From NCBI RefSeq assembly GCF_034262375.1, contig NZ_CP139558.1, positions 2,542,001-2,606,000 of the forward strand: a stretch of DNA of 64,000 nt, written 5' to 3'. Shown piece by piece: positions 53,796-61,968 of the stretch. Each line of letters begins with the position of its first letter. Positions within the stretch are counted from its first letter, which is position 1. Both the position numbers and the translations under genes were made by a program. This stretch comes from Mucilaginibacter sabulilitoris. Its GTDB lineage: Bacteria > Bacteroidota > Bacteroidia > Sphingobacteriales > Sphingobacteriaceae. A model generated the notes under the pieces. It searched no databases, was not told the DNA's origin, and saw nothing but the letters and a program-made list of their open reading frames with translations.

Positions 53796-54869
53796 TTATT
53801 TGGGTTGGCTTTGGGTATTGGATACAATTTGGTTGAATGTGTTTTCCGCAGCCAGGTATTTTTCAAGCAGTATAAACTGGTTTTGAGCCCTCACAAGATT
53901 ATGTCCGGGATAAGTGGTATTGTAATATATATCGTTGTTTAAATAGTCTGTAAGGAAGCGTATGGCCTGCATATAGATCATTAGTTTGCCCGAATATACA
54001 AATAGGTTTCTTTCGCTCTCGGTCAGGTTAGTATTCATTTCAGAAAGGTAACCCTCAACTATTGCAGCGAAGAAATCTTCCCTGATCTCAATTTTTGAAA
54101 AATCCTGCTCTTCCTCGTTGGCGGGTGACAGATAGGTACGCATCATATCACCCACATCGCTAATATAATAGCCGGGCATTACGGTATCCAGGTCAATTAC
54201 ACAAAGGCCCTTGTGGTCTTCATCAAATAAAATATTGCTGATCTTAGTGTCGTGATGAACCACCCGCAGTGGAATAAGCCGGTCGTTCATAATGGCCTGG
54301 TGAACTTCGGCAATGTCCTGGTGCCTGAAAGCAGTTTCAACAGCCTCCTTTGCTTTATTTAACCTTTCGGTGCCGACTTTATTAACAACCCGTTTAAACT
54401 CTTCAAACCGGGCCGAAAGGTCATGAAACCCGGCGAGTGTATAGTTTAACCCTTCAACCTCAAAACCAGCCAGTAAATTGGTGAATTTGGAAAACTGGCG
54501 TGCAGCCTCAAAAGCTTCGTCACGTGTTTGCACAGTGTTTAAAGTGATAGAGTTTTTTACGTACGGAAACAAGCGGTAATATTCCCCGTCGGTGTGTTTA
54601 ACCATGTAATCGCCGTTTGCAGCGGGCAGCGGTAATACAAATAAATAATCGGGGTAGTGCTTTGATAAATAACCGCCAACATTATTAATGTTTTCGGCTA
54701 TATGTGGTGGGGTTTTAAAAACGTTTTTATTGATCTGCTGGAGAATAAATTCGTTATTGTTATCAATACCGGTTACTTTCCAGGTACGGTTAATCAGTCC
54801 TTCGCCAAATTTTTCAATATGATATTGTTGAGCTATAAGGTTAAAGGATGTTAAAATATCATTAAACAT
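53796..54869 (-). CDS. Aminoglycoside-phosphotransferase-fold sugar kinase, NahK-like
   Basis: 357 residues, APH-type kinase. H205-H206-D207-T-K-I-S-N212 holds the catalytic Asp and the metal-binding Asn; D226-L-D-T-V-M-P-G holds the second metal-binding Asp. This D-L-D-T-V-M-P pattern is shared with N-acetylhexosamine 1-kinases, which phosphorylate GlcNAc/GalNAc at C1. Cytoplasmic. The gene is preceded by a LacI-type operator and faces the SusCD operon, ending next to the 1-epimerase gene. Anomeric phosphorylation after mutarotation is a coherent pathway, but the substrate could also be another hexose. Confidence 0.75.
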   Translation of the reverse strand: MFNDILTSFNLIAQQYHIEKFGEGLINRTWKVTGIDNNNEFILQQINKNVFKTPPHIAENINNVGGYLSKHYPDYLFVLPLPAANGDYMVKHTDGEYYRLFPYVKNSITLNTVQTRDEAFEAARQFSKFTNLLAGFEVEGLNYTLAGFHDLSARFEEFKRVVNKVGTERLNKAKEAVETAFRHQDIAEVHQAIMNDRLIPLRVVHHDTKISNILFDEDHKGLCVIDLDTVMPGYYISDVGDMMRTYLSPANEEEQDFSKIEIREDFFAAIVEGYLSEMNTNLTESERNLFVYSGKLMIYMQAIRFLTDYLNNDIYYNTTYPGHNLVRAQNQFILLEKYLAAENTFNQIVSNTQSQPK

Positions 54870-54936
54870 TTACTAAGTTTTTATAAGTTTTTTGTATGCT
54901 TATACCAAACCTAATTAATATAATGCTAAACTTTTC

Positions 54937-54952
54937 ACGCAAACGTTTGCCT
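54937..54952 (-). promoter_or_regulatory. LacI-type operator 5 (before the sugar kinase)
   Basis: ACGCAAACGTTTGCCT, core 54940-54949, about 75 bases from the kinase start. The ACGC half faces the gene. Closest copy in the window to the ideal ACGCAAACGTTTGCGT. Confidence 0.75.
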
Positions 54953-55025
54953 GTTTTTTTATTAATAATCCGTTAAGGTAACTTTAATACGAGATACCGG
55001 TGTTAAAGGTATAAAAACCGCGATT

Positions 55026-56063
55026 TTAGCCTCTGTTTCTTATTTTGTTTTCTACCAGTTGCGACTCTACCATCACATTATAATAAGCCTGAACTTCATC
55101 TGTCGATTGCACCTTGCGCGATAGCAGATCGAGCAAAATATCAGCCGCTTTTTGCCCCTGCAGATAAGGAAATTGTTCAACAGAGGCTACAGGGGCATAA
55201 TCCATATAGTTGATAAGCGGCAAATTAGCATAGCTTACAAACTGCAGGTCTTTATCCAGATCAATTTTGAGGTTGCGGGCATGTTTTATGGCATAAAGCG
55301 AAACGTAATCATTAAAGGTAACTATAGCCGTAGGTCGGCGTTTATGCGCCAGGAGGTTGTCGAGCGCGGCCTGGGTTCCTTGCTCGGTTAAATTGCAGCT
55401 AACAATTAACGAGGGATCAAACTTCAGGCGGTTTTTAGTCATCGCCTTAATATAACCCTCTTTGCGTTCGCCGCTCGCGGCTAAAGTAGCCGGCCCATTG
55501 ATCATGCCTATGCTACGGTGGCCTTTTTGCAACAGGTAGTTTACCGCTTCGGTACTACCGGTTTCCATGTTGCAGGCTACGTAATGTATGTTTTTAAGGG
55601 GTGGGATGCGGTCAAAAAATACAACGGGGATGTTGAACCGTTTCAACATATCAAAATGAGTGAAACCTGATGTAGTTTTTGCAACGGAGATGAGGAGGCC
55701 GTCGACCCTCGAATTTTTCATTTTTTCAACCAGCTGTATTTCCTTTTCCTCATCATCGTGCGACTGGGCTATCAGCACCGTGTAGTTCCTTTTATAAGCA
55801 ATATCTTCAATAGCACTGATAGCTGCCGAAAAAAAAGCTTCGGACAACTCTGGAATAATAACACCAATGTTATAGGTTTTGCCTTTTTGAAAAGATATAG
55901 CATTTTGATTGGGTTCATAGCCCAGTTTGTCGGCCAGGGCCTGCACTTTTAGCTGGGTGGTAATGCCAATGGTAGGGTGCTTATGCAATGCCCTTGAAAC
56001 TGTGGATACAGATACATTAAGAATTTTAGCTATTTCTTTAATCGTAGCGGGTTTTCCTGTCAT
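55026..56063 (-). CDS. LacI-family transcriptional regulator
   Basis: 345 residues. Helix-turn-helix at about 7-27 (T-I-K-E-I-A-K-I-L-N-V-S-V-S-T-V-S-R-A-L) and hinge helix near Y-E-P-N-Q-N. About 60-345 is a periplasmic-binding-protein-like sensor with G-V-I-I-P-E-L-S, D-G-L-L-I-S and F-D-R-I-P-P. LacI proteins bind near-palindromic sites with a central CG; the repeated CAAACGTTTG in this window fits. A copy upstream of this gene suggests autoregulation. It is the only LacI gene in view, so it is the likely controller of chrA-sulfotransferase, M1-cysC, the SusCD operon and the kinase. Repressor or activator mode unknown. Confidence 0.9.
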   Translation of the reverse strand: MTGKPATIKEIAKILNVSVSTVSRALHKHPTIGITTQLKVQALADKLGYEPNQNAISFQKGKTYNIGVIIPELSEAFFSAAISAIEDIAYKRNYTVLIAQSHDDEEKEIQLVEKMKNSRVDGLLISVAKTTSGFTHFDMLKRFNIPVVFFDRIPPLKNIHYVACNMETGSTEAVNYLLQKGHRSIGMINGPATLAASGERKEGYIKAMTKNRLKFDPSLIVSCNLTEQGTQAALDNLLAHKRRPTAIVTFNDYVSLYAIKHARNLKIDLDKDLQFVSYANLPLINYMDYAPVASVEQFPYLQGQKAADILLDLLSRKVQSTDEVQAYYNVMVESQLVENKIRNRG

Positions 56064-56157
56064 TATCAGCTTTAGTAATTACTAAAAGTAATAAAATGCT
56101 TTTAAAGTGTCAATTTAAGTGCTGCTATTATAAAGCGGAGTGCAAGTGTTTAATATA

Positions 56158-56173
56158 ACGCAAACGTTTGTTT
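56158..56173 (-). promoter_or_regulatory. LacI-type operator 6 (before lacI)
   Basis: ACGCAAACGTTTGTTT, core 56161-56170, about 102 bases before the lacI start codon and about 97 bases before the divergent DUF1508 gene at 56263. It could serve either gene; the half-site polarity favours lacI. Confidence 0.65.
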
Positions 56174-56262
56174 TTTTAACACACAAGGAGGTTGATTATT
56201 TAAAGAAAAGTTAACATGGTTAACATAGACTTAGTTTACTTTTATTAAAAACCTATAAAACC

Positions 56263-56595
56263 ATGAGCAAATTTGAAATTAAAACCAGAACCAATGGTGA
56301 ATTCCAGTTTAACCTAAAGGCAGGTAACGGCGAAATTATTTTGTCAAGTGAAGGCTATTCCTCAAAAGCCGGCTGCGAAAATGGAATAGAATCTGTTAAA
56401 AAGAACTCTCCGGAGGATGAAAAATATGACAGACTCGAAGCTAAAAACGGGAAACACTATTTCAATCTGAAAGCGGGTAATGGCCAGATAATTGGAAGCA
56501 GTGAAATGTATGAGAGCAAATCTGGCCGCGAAGGTGGTATAGAATCAGTGAAGAAAAATGCGCCGGTAGCTACTATTAGCGATCTTACCGAATAA
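56263..56595 (+). CDS. YegP-like protein with two DUF1508 repeats
   Basis: 110 residues made of two near-identical halves: F-N-L-K-A-G-N-G-E-I-I-L-S-S-E at about 17-31 and F-N-L-K-A-G-N-G-Q-I-I-G-S-S-E at about 66-80, each followed by G-I-E-S-V-K-K-N. This is the tandem DUF1508 fold of YegP. Cytoplasmic, function unknown, often highly expressed under stress. Divergent from lacI and followed by a terminator. Confidence 0.9.
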   Translation: MSKFEIKTRTNGEFQFNLKAGNGEIILSSEGYSSKAGCENGIESVKKNSPEDEKYDRLEAKNGKHYFNLKAGNGQIIGSSEMYESKSGREGGIESVKKNAPVATISDLTE

Positions 56596-56637
56596 GTATT
56601 CCCGTTTTAGAAAATATACCTGAGCAGGGAATCCATA

Positions 56638-56664
56638 GTATCCGGAGTTAAAAACTCCGGATAC
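56638..56664. terminator. Bidirectional terminator
   Basis: GTATCCGGAGTT and AACTCCGGATAC, perfect 12-bp stem with an AAA loop, followed by TTAAGTTTTG on the plus strand. It lies between converging DUF1508 and AraC genes. Confidence 0.8.
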
Positions 56665-56675
56665 TTAAGTTTTGA

Positions 56676-57596
56676 TCAATTGAATGACAACCTGAACTCG
56701 ACCGGAGATAGCTGGGTTTTTGTCTTAAACAGTTTACTGAATGACTGGGGATATTCAAATCCCAATTCATAAGCAATTTCGCTGACAGATAAACTGGTAG
56801 TAGATAATTTTTCTTTCGCTTTTTCTATCAGTTTTTCGTGGATGTGCTGCTGGGTATTTAAACCTGTCAGCGCTTTTAATAAACTACTCAAATAGTTTGG
56901 TGATAAATTTAATACTTCGGCAATGTATCCCACAGTGGGCAATCCTTTTTTTAATAAAGCATCACTATTGAAATATTCAGTAAGGATTTCTTCCAAACTA
57001 TCCAGTATTTGATGATTACTTATTTTACGTGTGATAAATTGACGCTGGTAAAATCTTTCACCATATGTGAGCAGTAATTCAAGCTGGGCAATAATTACGT
57101 CCTGGCTAAATTTATCAATATTGGATCGAAGTTCCTGCGCCATGTTTTGCATAATACCGATCAGCAACACTTCTTCTTTATCCGAAAGATGCAGGGCCTC
57201 ATGTACCGAATAGCTGAAATACTCATACTGCTTTATTTTTTTTACCAATGCGGTACCCCAAAGAAAATCGGGATGGACGAGTAACATCCGTCCCGTATGT
57301 TTTAATTCTTCATCGGTTTGTATTGAAAAAACCTGCCCCGGAGCTATGAAAAACATAATGCCCTCATCAAAATCATAGGCTTGCTGCCCATAGCCGAATT
57401 TTACTTTTTTATTGAAGTTTCTTTTAAGGGCGATAGAATAGAAATCAAATACAATGTTTATTGGCTCATCGCCTTTCAGGCGCCTGATTTTTTCGAAATT
57501 TATTATAGTTACAAGAGGATGTTCGGGTTTGGAAAGTCCCATCACCCTATGATAATCGCTAATTGTTTTAATGCGGAGTGGTTGCGTACTTGCCAT
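56676..57596 (-). CDS. AraC-family transcriptional regulator
   Basis: 306 residues. N-terminal sensor about 1-190 (AraC_binding-like; Q-A-Y-D-F-D-E-G-I-M-F-F-I-A-P-G-Q), C-terminal HTH about 205-300 with V-G-Y-I-A-E-V-L-N-L-S-P-N-Y-L-S-S-L and S-E-I-A-Y-E-L-G-F-E-Y-P-Q-S-F-S-K-L-F, the AraC signature. It lies 21 bp downstream of the NmrA-type gene and is probably cotranscribed with it; such AraC/oxidoreductase pairs often form a self-contained stress or redox unit. Target unknown. Confidence 0.87.
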   Translation of the reverse strand: MASTQPLRIKTISDYHRVMGLSKPEHPLVTIINFEKIRRLKGDEPINIVFDFYSIALKRNFNKKVKFGYGQQAYDFDEGIMFFIAPGQVFSIQTDEELKHTGRMLLVHPDFLWGTALVKKIKQYEYFSYSVHEALHLSDKEEVLLIGIMQNMAQELRSNIDKFSQDVIIAQLELLLTYGERFYQRQFITRKISNHQILDSLEEILTEYFNSDALLKKGLPTVGYIAEVLNLSPNYLSSLLKALTGLNTQQHIHEKLIEKAKEKLSTTSLSVSEIAYELGFEYPQSFSKLFKTKTQLSPVEFRLSFN

Positions 57597-57617
57597 AATC
57601 CAATTTAGCTATTTAGT

Positions 57618-58499
57618 TTAAAAAGCGGCGGCAAATTCCTTTGCAAAATCTTCTAACTTTATTTTACCCATATTTTCGGGCTTATTCAGATCGTAATCTT
57701 CATTCAATAAACCATGATGGCAGGCGCCGAACATTTCAACAAAACGAGCAGCAACCGGTGCAGGTACACCATTTGCTTCCATACCGTTTTGCATTTGCTC
57801 GTCGGTAATCGTTACCCATTTTAAATCGGGTTTGCCTATAGCCTTTCCTAAAACCCGAGCAATTTCATTACAGGTACGTTCGTCACTGGCCACATACTTT
57901 ATTTTTTTACCAGTGGTATTAGCCTCTATTTCTTCAACAGACGCGGCGGCAATATCCTTTGGAGATACCAATACCACCCTGTCATCATCACCATAATTTG
58001 CACTGATAACGCCAGTAGTTTTTATCATATTTACATAAGCATATAAATTATAGTAAATAAAAGTGACGCGAAGATGGGTGATGGTTTCCAGCCCAGATAA
58101 TCGGTTCAACGCATTTTCAATATGATGATGACCAACAATCAGGCCAGTACCTTTGTTTAACTGCGCACCATAACTGCTTACATAAACCACGCGTTTTACC
58201 CCCGATTGGTCAATGGCTTGTGCAAGGCAGTTCCCTAAGTTGATATGACGCGCCATAGGGTCGGGTACCGAATTTTTTGGCGGTATCATGGCATACACCA
58301 CATCGGCCCCGGTAAAAGCAGATGTTAAAAAATCAACGTTTTCAATCAAACCTATGGCGGCGGCGGCACCAAGTGCTTCAATGTCTTTTTGTCTTTTAGG
58401 ATTACTGCTGATAACTGTAACCGAATGTCCCTTTTGTACCAACGTTAATGTGAGTGGTTTTCCGATATTTCCTAAAGATCCTAATACTGTAATTTTCAT
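57618..58499 (-). CDS. NmrA-like NAD(P)-binding oxidoreductase
   Basis: 293 residues, atypical SDR. The nucleotide-binding loop G-S-L-G-N-I-G-K-P near 8-16 fits G-x-x-G-x-x-G, then V-I-S-S-N-P-K-R-Q (Arg suggests NADP) and V-Y-V-S-S-Y-G-A near 105-112. No Y-x-x-x-K catalytic pair, as in NmrA/HSCARG redox sensors and some quinone reductases (QOR2). Cytoplasmic. Upstream of the AraC gene. Confidence 0.82.
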   Translation of the reverse strand: MKITVLGSLGNIGKPLTLTLVQKGHSVTVISSNPKRQKDIEALGAAAAIGLIENVDFLTSAFTGADVVYAMIPPKNSVPDPMARHINLGNCLAQAIDQSGVKRVVYVSSYGAQLNKGTGLIVGHHHIENALNRLSGLETITHLRVTFIYYNLYAYVNMIKTTGVISANYGDDDRVVLVSPKDIAAASVEEIEANTTGKKIKYVASDERTCNEIARVLGKAIGKPDLKWVTITDEQMQNGMEANGVPAPVAARFVEMFGACHHGLLNEDYDLNKPENMGKIKLEDFAKEFAAAF

Positions 58500-58630
58500 T
58501 TTGCTGTATTTTTATACTTCAAAGTTCCGCTACAATAAAACAGGAGGCATAACCAAAACCGCTGTTGTTGTATCCAAAACCAAGGTGGTTCAAGGAAGCA
58601 TAAAAAAGCGACATGCCAGGTGAATAGTTA

Positions 58631-59413
58631 CTAATAAATATGAATGAAAAAAATGCTTGCTAAGCCAAGAACGATTGTCGCAAATCCAATAATTCGGGCA
58701 GTTATTTTAGGCCGGGGGAGAAGCTTTTCCGCAGTAATGATCATAGCAACGATGATCATTACCAGCGGATTCATGATTCCCAGGGCCAGTTGAATTGTCA
58801 TTGGAACGGTGCAGCAAATGCAACAAGCTGCGCCTTGTCTGCAACCAAGCCGAAAACTTTTTTCATCTTGAAGAAATGAAATATCGCACCCTAATGACGA
58901 ACGGCACCGGAGTAGTTGAGACATTTTCCAGGGTGTAAATTGCATTATACCTGCGAGGATCAACAGGAGGCCCAAAAGCAGGGGGATAGCACGGCTCAAT
59001 AATTCTGACTGCATTGCAAAAGTTGCTAATGTTACCCCGATGGCATAAAGAGCAATACCAACTGCCAGCCAAACAGTAAAGTAACCGAATGCCATGTAAC
59101 AAAGGGAAACCCAATTTCGTTGTGTTTTTAGAAACATCGGCAATGCAGAAGGCATCATCATGGATACCATCATGGCCAGCCACATGATCAGGAAACCCGC
59201 AACTGAGGCAAGCCAGGTCTGGTCGGGCATTCGCATCCACATCATCGACATCGTCCAACCGCCGGGCATTTCCATATCACAGCACATCGAGTTACAAAAA
59301 TAAGCTGTTGCTAATACGCCAGAGAAGAACGTCAAAATACAAATCGCGATAAATGCAGTCGGCAATGTGAATTTGCCGCCAGGTAAGCTTTTACGTTGCA
59401 GTTGATGCGCCAT
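58631..59413 (-). CDS. DUF2182 family integral membrane protein
   Basis: 260 residues, about six membrane helices. Met-rich and Cys-rich segments stand out: C-C-D-M-E-M-P-G-G-W-T-M-S-M-M-W-M-R-M-P near 44-63, M-V-S-M-M-M-P near 82-88 and C-C-I-C-C near 195-199, consistent with the predicted metal-binding membrane proteins of PF09948. Likely binds or moves copper or another soft metal; evidence is compositional. 40 bp after the DUF899 gene, with which it probably forms an operon. Confidence 0.8.
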   Translation of the reverse strand: MAHQLQRKSLPGGKFTLPTAFIAICILTFFSGVLATAYFCNSMCCDMEMPGGWTMSMMWMRMPDQTWLASVAGFLIMWLAMMVSMMMPSALPMFLKTQRNWVSLCYMAFGYFTVWLAVGIALYAIGVTLATFAMQSELLSRAIPLLLGLLLILAGIMQFTPWKMSQLLRCRSSLGCDISFLQDEKSFRLGCRQGAACCICCTVPMTIQLALGIMNPLVMIIVAMIITAEKLLPRPKITARIIGFATIVLGLASIFFIHIY

Positions 59414-59453
59414 ATAACACCGCAGATGGTAAACTATTTAGTTGCCTGAGCAT

Positions 59454-60293
59454 TCAATGGCAGCAGTCTTTTGAGTTGTCTTTGTCCTGGGATTCGCGGT
59501 TATACTCATCATGGCGTTTCCACCAGATGCCTGTCTCGTTCCGTCCATAGGGAGCCCGGTCGAGCCATTGATACATGCCCCATAGTCCGTCAAGCCCGCG
59601 TGCGTAGGTGGAATAGGTGTGGTAAACTATGCCATCATCCAGCACAAATGTGCTCATGCCTGGCCTTTCACGGTGGAAAGTAGCCACGTCTGTTCCGCAC
59701 ATTGCAGCAAAATTAGCCTCTGCGTCCTGGCCACCGCCTTCTTGGCCTGGTCGCCACTCAAACACCGATTCGCGCTGGTAGTTGTATTCAAATGTACCTT
59801 CCCGTTGTTGCTTCTCGGTCATGGCAACGCCAAAATCAAAGTTAAAGTCGCTGTCATATGAAGATGCCCACGGAAAACTCCAGCCCAGGCGGTGCTTGTA
59901 CTCCTGTAGCTTTACGAGTGGAGCCCGAGACACAGCGCTGAGCATTACGTCGTGGTTAGCCAGGTGCACTGCAAAACCATCGAACCCGTCTGCAATTGCT
60001 GAGCAAGAAGGACATCCGGCCTTATAATCCGGTCCAAACATGAAGTGGTAAATGAGTAGTTGTGAACGTCCGCAAAAAAGATCTGCAAGTGATGCCTTTC
60101 CCGTGTCGGTCTCAAAAATATATTCTTTATCAACCCGAACCCACGGCAGTTGCTGGCGTAGCTGTGCTACCTTGTCGCTCTGTTTTGTAAGTTCCTTTTC
60201 GGCTTTTAACAGCTCAATTCGGTCTGCCAGCCATTCATTTTCTGAAACAAGCTTATGGCTTTTATTTTCTGCTGCTTCTTTATGTTTTTCCAC
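59454..60293 (-). CDS. DUF899 family thioredoxin-like protein
   Basis: 279 residues. An N-terminal coiled helix (about 1-45) is followed by a thioredoxin-like domain with Y-H-F-M-F-G-P-D-Y-K-A-G-C-P-S-C-S (C-x-x-C at about 93-96), and G-W-S-F-P-W-A-S-S near 135-143. C-terminal W-L-D-R-A-P-Y-G-R-N-E is typical of DUF899. The tail ends in C-C-H. Cytoplasmic. Upstream of the DUF2182 gene; the pairing suggests thiol or metal handling. A perfect inverted repeat lies 29 bp upstream. Confidence 0.85.
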   Translation of the reverse strand: MEKHKEAAENKSHKLVSENEWLADRIELLKAEKELTKQSDKVAQLRQQLPWVRVDKEYIFETDTGKASLADLFCGRSQLLIYHFMFGPDYKAGCPSCSAIADGFDGFAVHLANHDVMLSAVSRAPLVKLQEYKHRLGWSFPWASSYDSDFNFDFGVAMTEKQQREGTFEYNYQRESVFEWRPGQEGGGQDAEANFAAMCGTDVATFHRERPGMSTFVLDDGIVYHTYSTYARGLDGLWGMYQWLDRAPYGRNETGIWWKRHDEYNRESQDKDNSKDCCH

Positions 60294-60608
60294 AATCTCC
60301 TCCTTTATTTATTAAATTGTCAATATCTCTTTTTAAGAGATATTTCACTATTAACATATTAAGATTTAACTACTTACTGTTACAATATTTAATAACTGAT
60401 AGCACGTGTTATTGTTTAACAGTTAGTTCAAAAAAAGAAAGGAAATCATCTGGTCTACTTAATAAAATTCAGAAATACGTAGACTCAACGCTGCTTAACG
60501 GGAATTTTATAAAGGCAATATCCACCCTTAGGCAAGGCAACTAAAATCTTACCGAAAAAAAATGAAAAGATATAGTAAATAGTATCCGTTAGGCTGGTTT
60601 TATACTAT
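60294..60608. other. Intergenic region upstream of DUF899
   Basis: 315 AT-rich bases without a credible gene. It holds a perfect inverted repeat at 60322-60344 (AATATCTCTT/AAGAGATATT, loop TTT), suitable as an operator for the minus-strand DUF899 gene, and the terminator of the next minus-strand gene at 60574-60613. Confidence 0.5.
60322..60344 (-). promoter_or_regulatory. Possible operator upstream of DUF899
   Basis: AATATCTCTTTTTAAGAGAT with ATT at its end: perfect 10-bp arms with a 3-base centre, 29 bases before the start codon. Could be a repressor site or a leader hairpin. Confidence 0.4.
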
Positions 60609-60613
60609 TTACT
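60574..60613 (-). terminator. Intrinsic terminator of the small secreted protein gene
   Basis: AGTAAATAGTAT and ATACTATTTACT, 12-bp perfect arms; on the minus strand they are followed by ATATCTTTTCATTTTTTTT. Overlaps the stop codon at 60609. Confidence 0.7.
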
Positions 60614-61013
60614 TTTCCAAGGTTACCACTTCGGTGTCAATCCGGGTCTTACCTTTCTTTACTTTACGCTCAGTTTTGGTCAATATTAATCTTTTGTCGC
60701 TGACCGACAGTACATAAGGCTGTTTGTTCTTTTCCGGCTTACCGATGAACAACTGGTTACTTTGAACGCGGAGCGGTAATTTTTCTGAGTGTTTACCAAA
60801 GCCCTGGGTAATTGTTACGGTTGTGGCAGTAAAGGTATAGGTCTTTTCCCTGGTTTTGTACATTTCTTTATCTAAACCTGTCACCGTTCCTGCGGTTGTT
60901 TTGGTTTCAACTTTTGAAAGGGCTTTCCAGGTACCGGTAATATCAGGAATAGCCTGTTGGCAAAAGGCAGCTCCGGGCAGTAATAACGCCACGCAAAATA
61001 GTATGAATTTCAT
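60609..61013 (-). CDS. Small secreted lipocalin-like protein (hypothetical)
   Basis: 134 residues from the ATG at 61013, which opens a signal peptide (MKFILFCVALLLPGAAFCQQ); an ATG 23 codons upstream was rejected. After cleavage, I-P-D-I-T-G-T-W-K-A-L-S-K resembles the start of lipocalin-like (DUF4488/lipocalin_4) domains in Bacteroidota, with alternating strands and a Lys-rich end. Function unknown. Monocistronic. Confidence 0.6.
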   Translation of the reverse strand: MKFILFCVALLLPGAAFCQQAIPDITGTWKALSKVETKTTAGTVTGLDKEMYKTREKTYTFTATTVTITQGFGKHSEKLPLRVQSNQLFIGKPEKNKQPYVLSVSDKRLILTKTERKVKKGKTRIDTEVVTLEK

Positions 61014-61269
61014 GTTATAAATAGGTTGATGATATGAATGTACCGATGATAGACGAGATAAGCAAACCTTATTTCTTTTCAAATCTTCTAATTCAGATTA
61101 TGATCGGTATTATTACCATATCTACTATAATGTAACCAGTGACCGAAGTCTCTGACCTCGGGTGTATCATGCCCATCATCTCAGGATTGAGCATGGAATT
61201 GTATGGTTAGGGAGCTTCAAATGTCCGCTCTCAGATTTAATGTTTATCTGTTATTATAAACAAAGTTGA

Positions 61270-61968
61270 TCAAATCATTTTGCTGCGCAGTTGTTTGTAC
61301 CGTGACCGGCCCACCGGCAGTAACCGGCCATCTGTCAGGTGAACAGCATATTTACCACCCGGTTCGATCATCAGTTTTTTTACTTGTTTCAGGCTAACGA
61401 TATACGAGCGATGGATCCGGACAAACTCCCCGGACGGCAGGAGTTGTTCCAACGCGTCAAGGCTTTTGTTATGTAATTCCTGATTTCCGTCCTGCAGGTG
61501 AAGTTCGCTGTAAATACCGGCCCCTTTAATGTAGTTTAGTTGTAGAGCCTCTATCATTTTGATCACACCGCCTTTTCTGACAGCTAAGTATTTTAGCCCA
61601 CTGTCTGATATTTTGCTTTTGGTGTTCAGCCGTCCGAAAGCCTGGAACAACCGGCCCTCGTCAAATGGCTTGGGCACAAAATCTAATACGCCATAAGAAA
61701 AAGCGGTAATAGCTTTGTCTGTATAAGCCGAAACAATAATGGTATGGAATGGCCGGGCTACCATTGCCTCCAGCACTTCAAACCCATCTTCACCATTCAG
61801 GTTCAAATCCAGCAACAGCACATCAACGGACGAATGCTCAATGAATGCCAGGCCTTTGGACAGTGTGTCACACACGGTCAGCGTTAGTTGTTGCTCAAAA
61901 TATACCCTGGCCATGCGGGCCAGCCGTTTAGCTATCCGCGCCTCGTCCTCTATGATCAAAATCTTCAT
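61270..61968 (-). CDS. LytTR-family response regulator
   Basis: 232 residues. Receiver domain about 1-120: E-D-E near 7-9, phospho-acceptor Asp in L-L-L-D-L-N-L near 54, S/T in I-V-S-A-Y, K in V-P-K-P-F. LytTR DNA-binding domain about 130-230 with I-K-G-A-G-I-Y, R-I-H-R-S-Y-I-V-S and L-P-V-G-R-S-R-Y. It forms a two-component system with the kinase encoded upstream; their reading frames overlap by 4 bp (ATGA). Target genes unknown. Confidence 0.92.
   Translation of the reverse strand: MKILIIEDEARIAKRLARMARVYFEQQLTLTVCDTLSKGLAFIEHSSVDVLLLDLNLNGEDGFEVLEAMVARPFHTIIVSAYTDKAITAFSYGVLDFVPKPFDEGRLFQAFGRLNTKSKISDSGLKYLAVRKGGVIKMIEALQLNYIKGAGIYSELHLQDGNQELHNKSLDALEQLLPSGEFVRIHRSYIVSLKQVKKLMIEPGGKYAVHLTDGRLLPVGRSRYKQLRSKMI

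Noticed and set aside
53703..53942. 79-codon plus-strand frame starting inside the REP-like pair
   Set aside because: Its second half is the antisense of the kinase gene's 3' end and its first half is repeat sequence.
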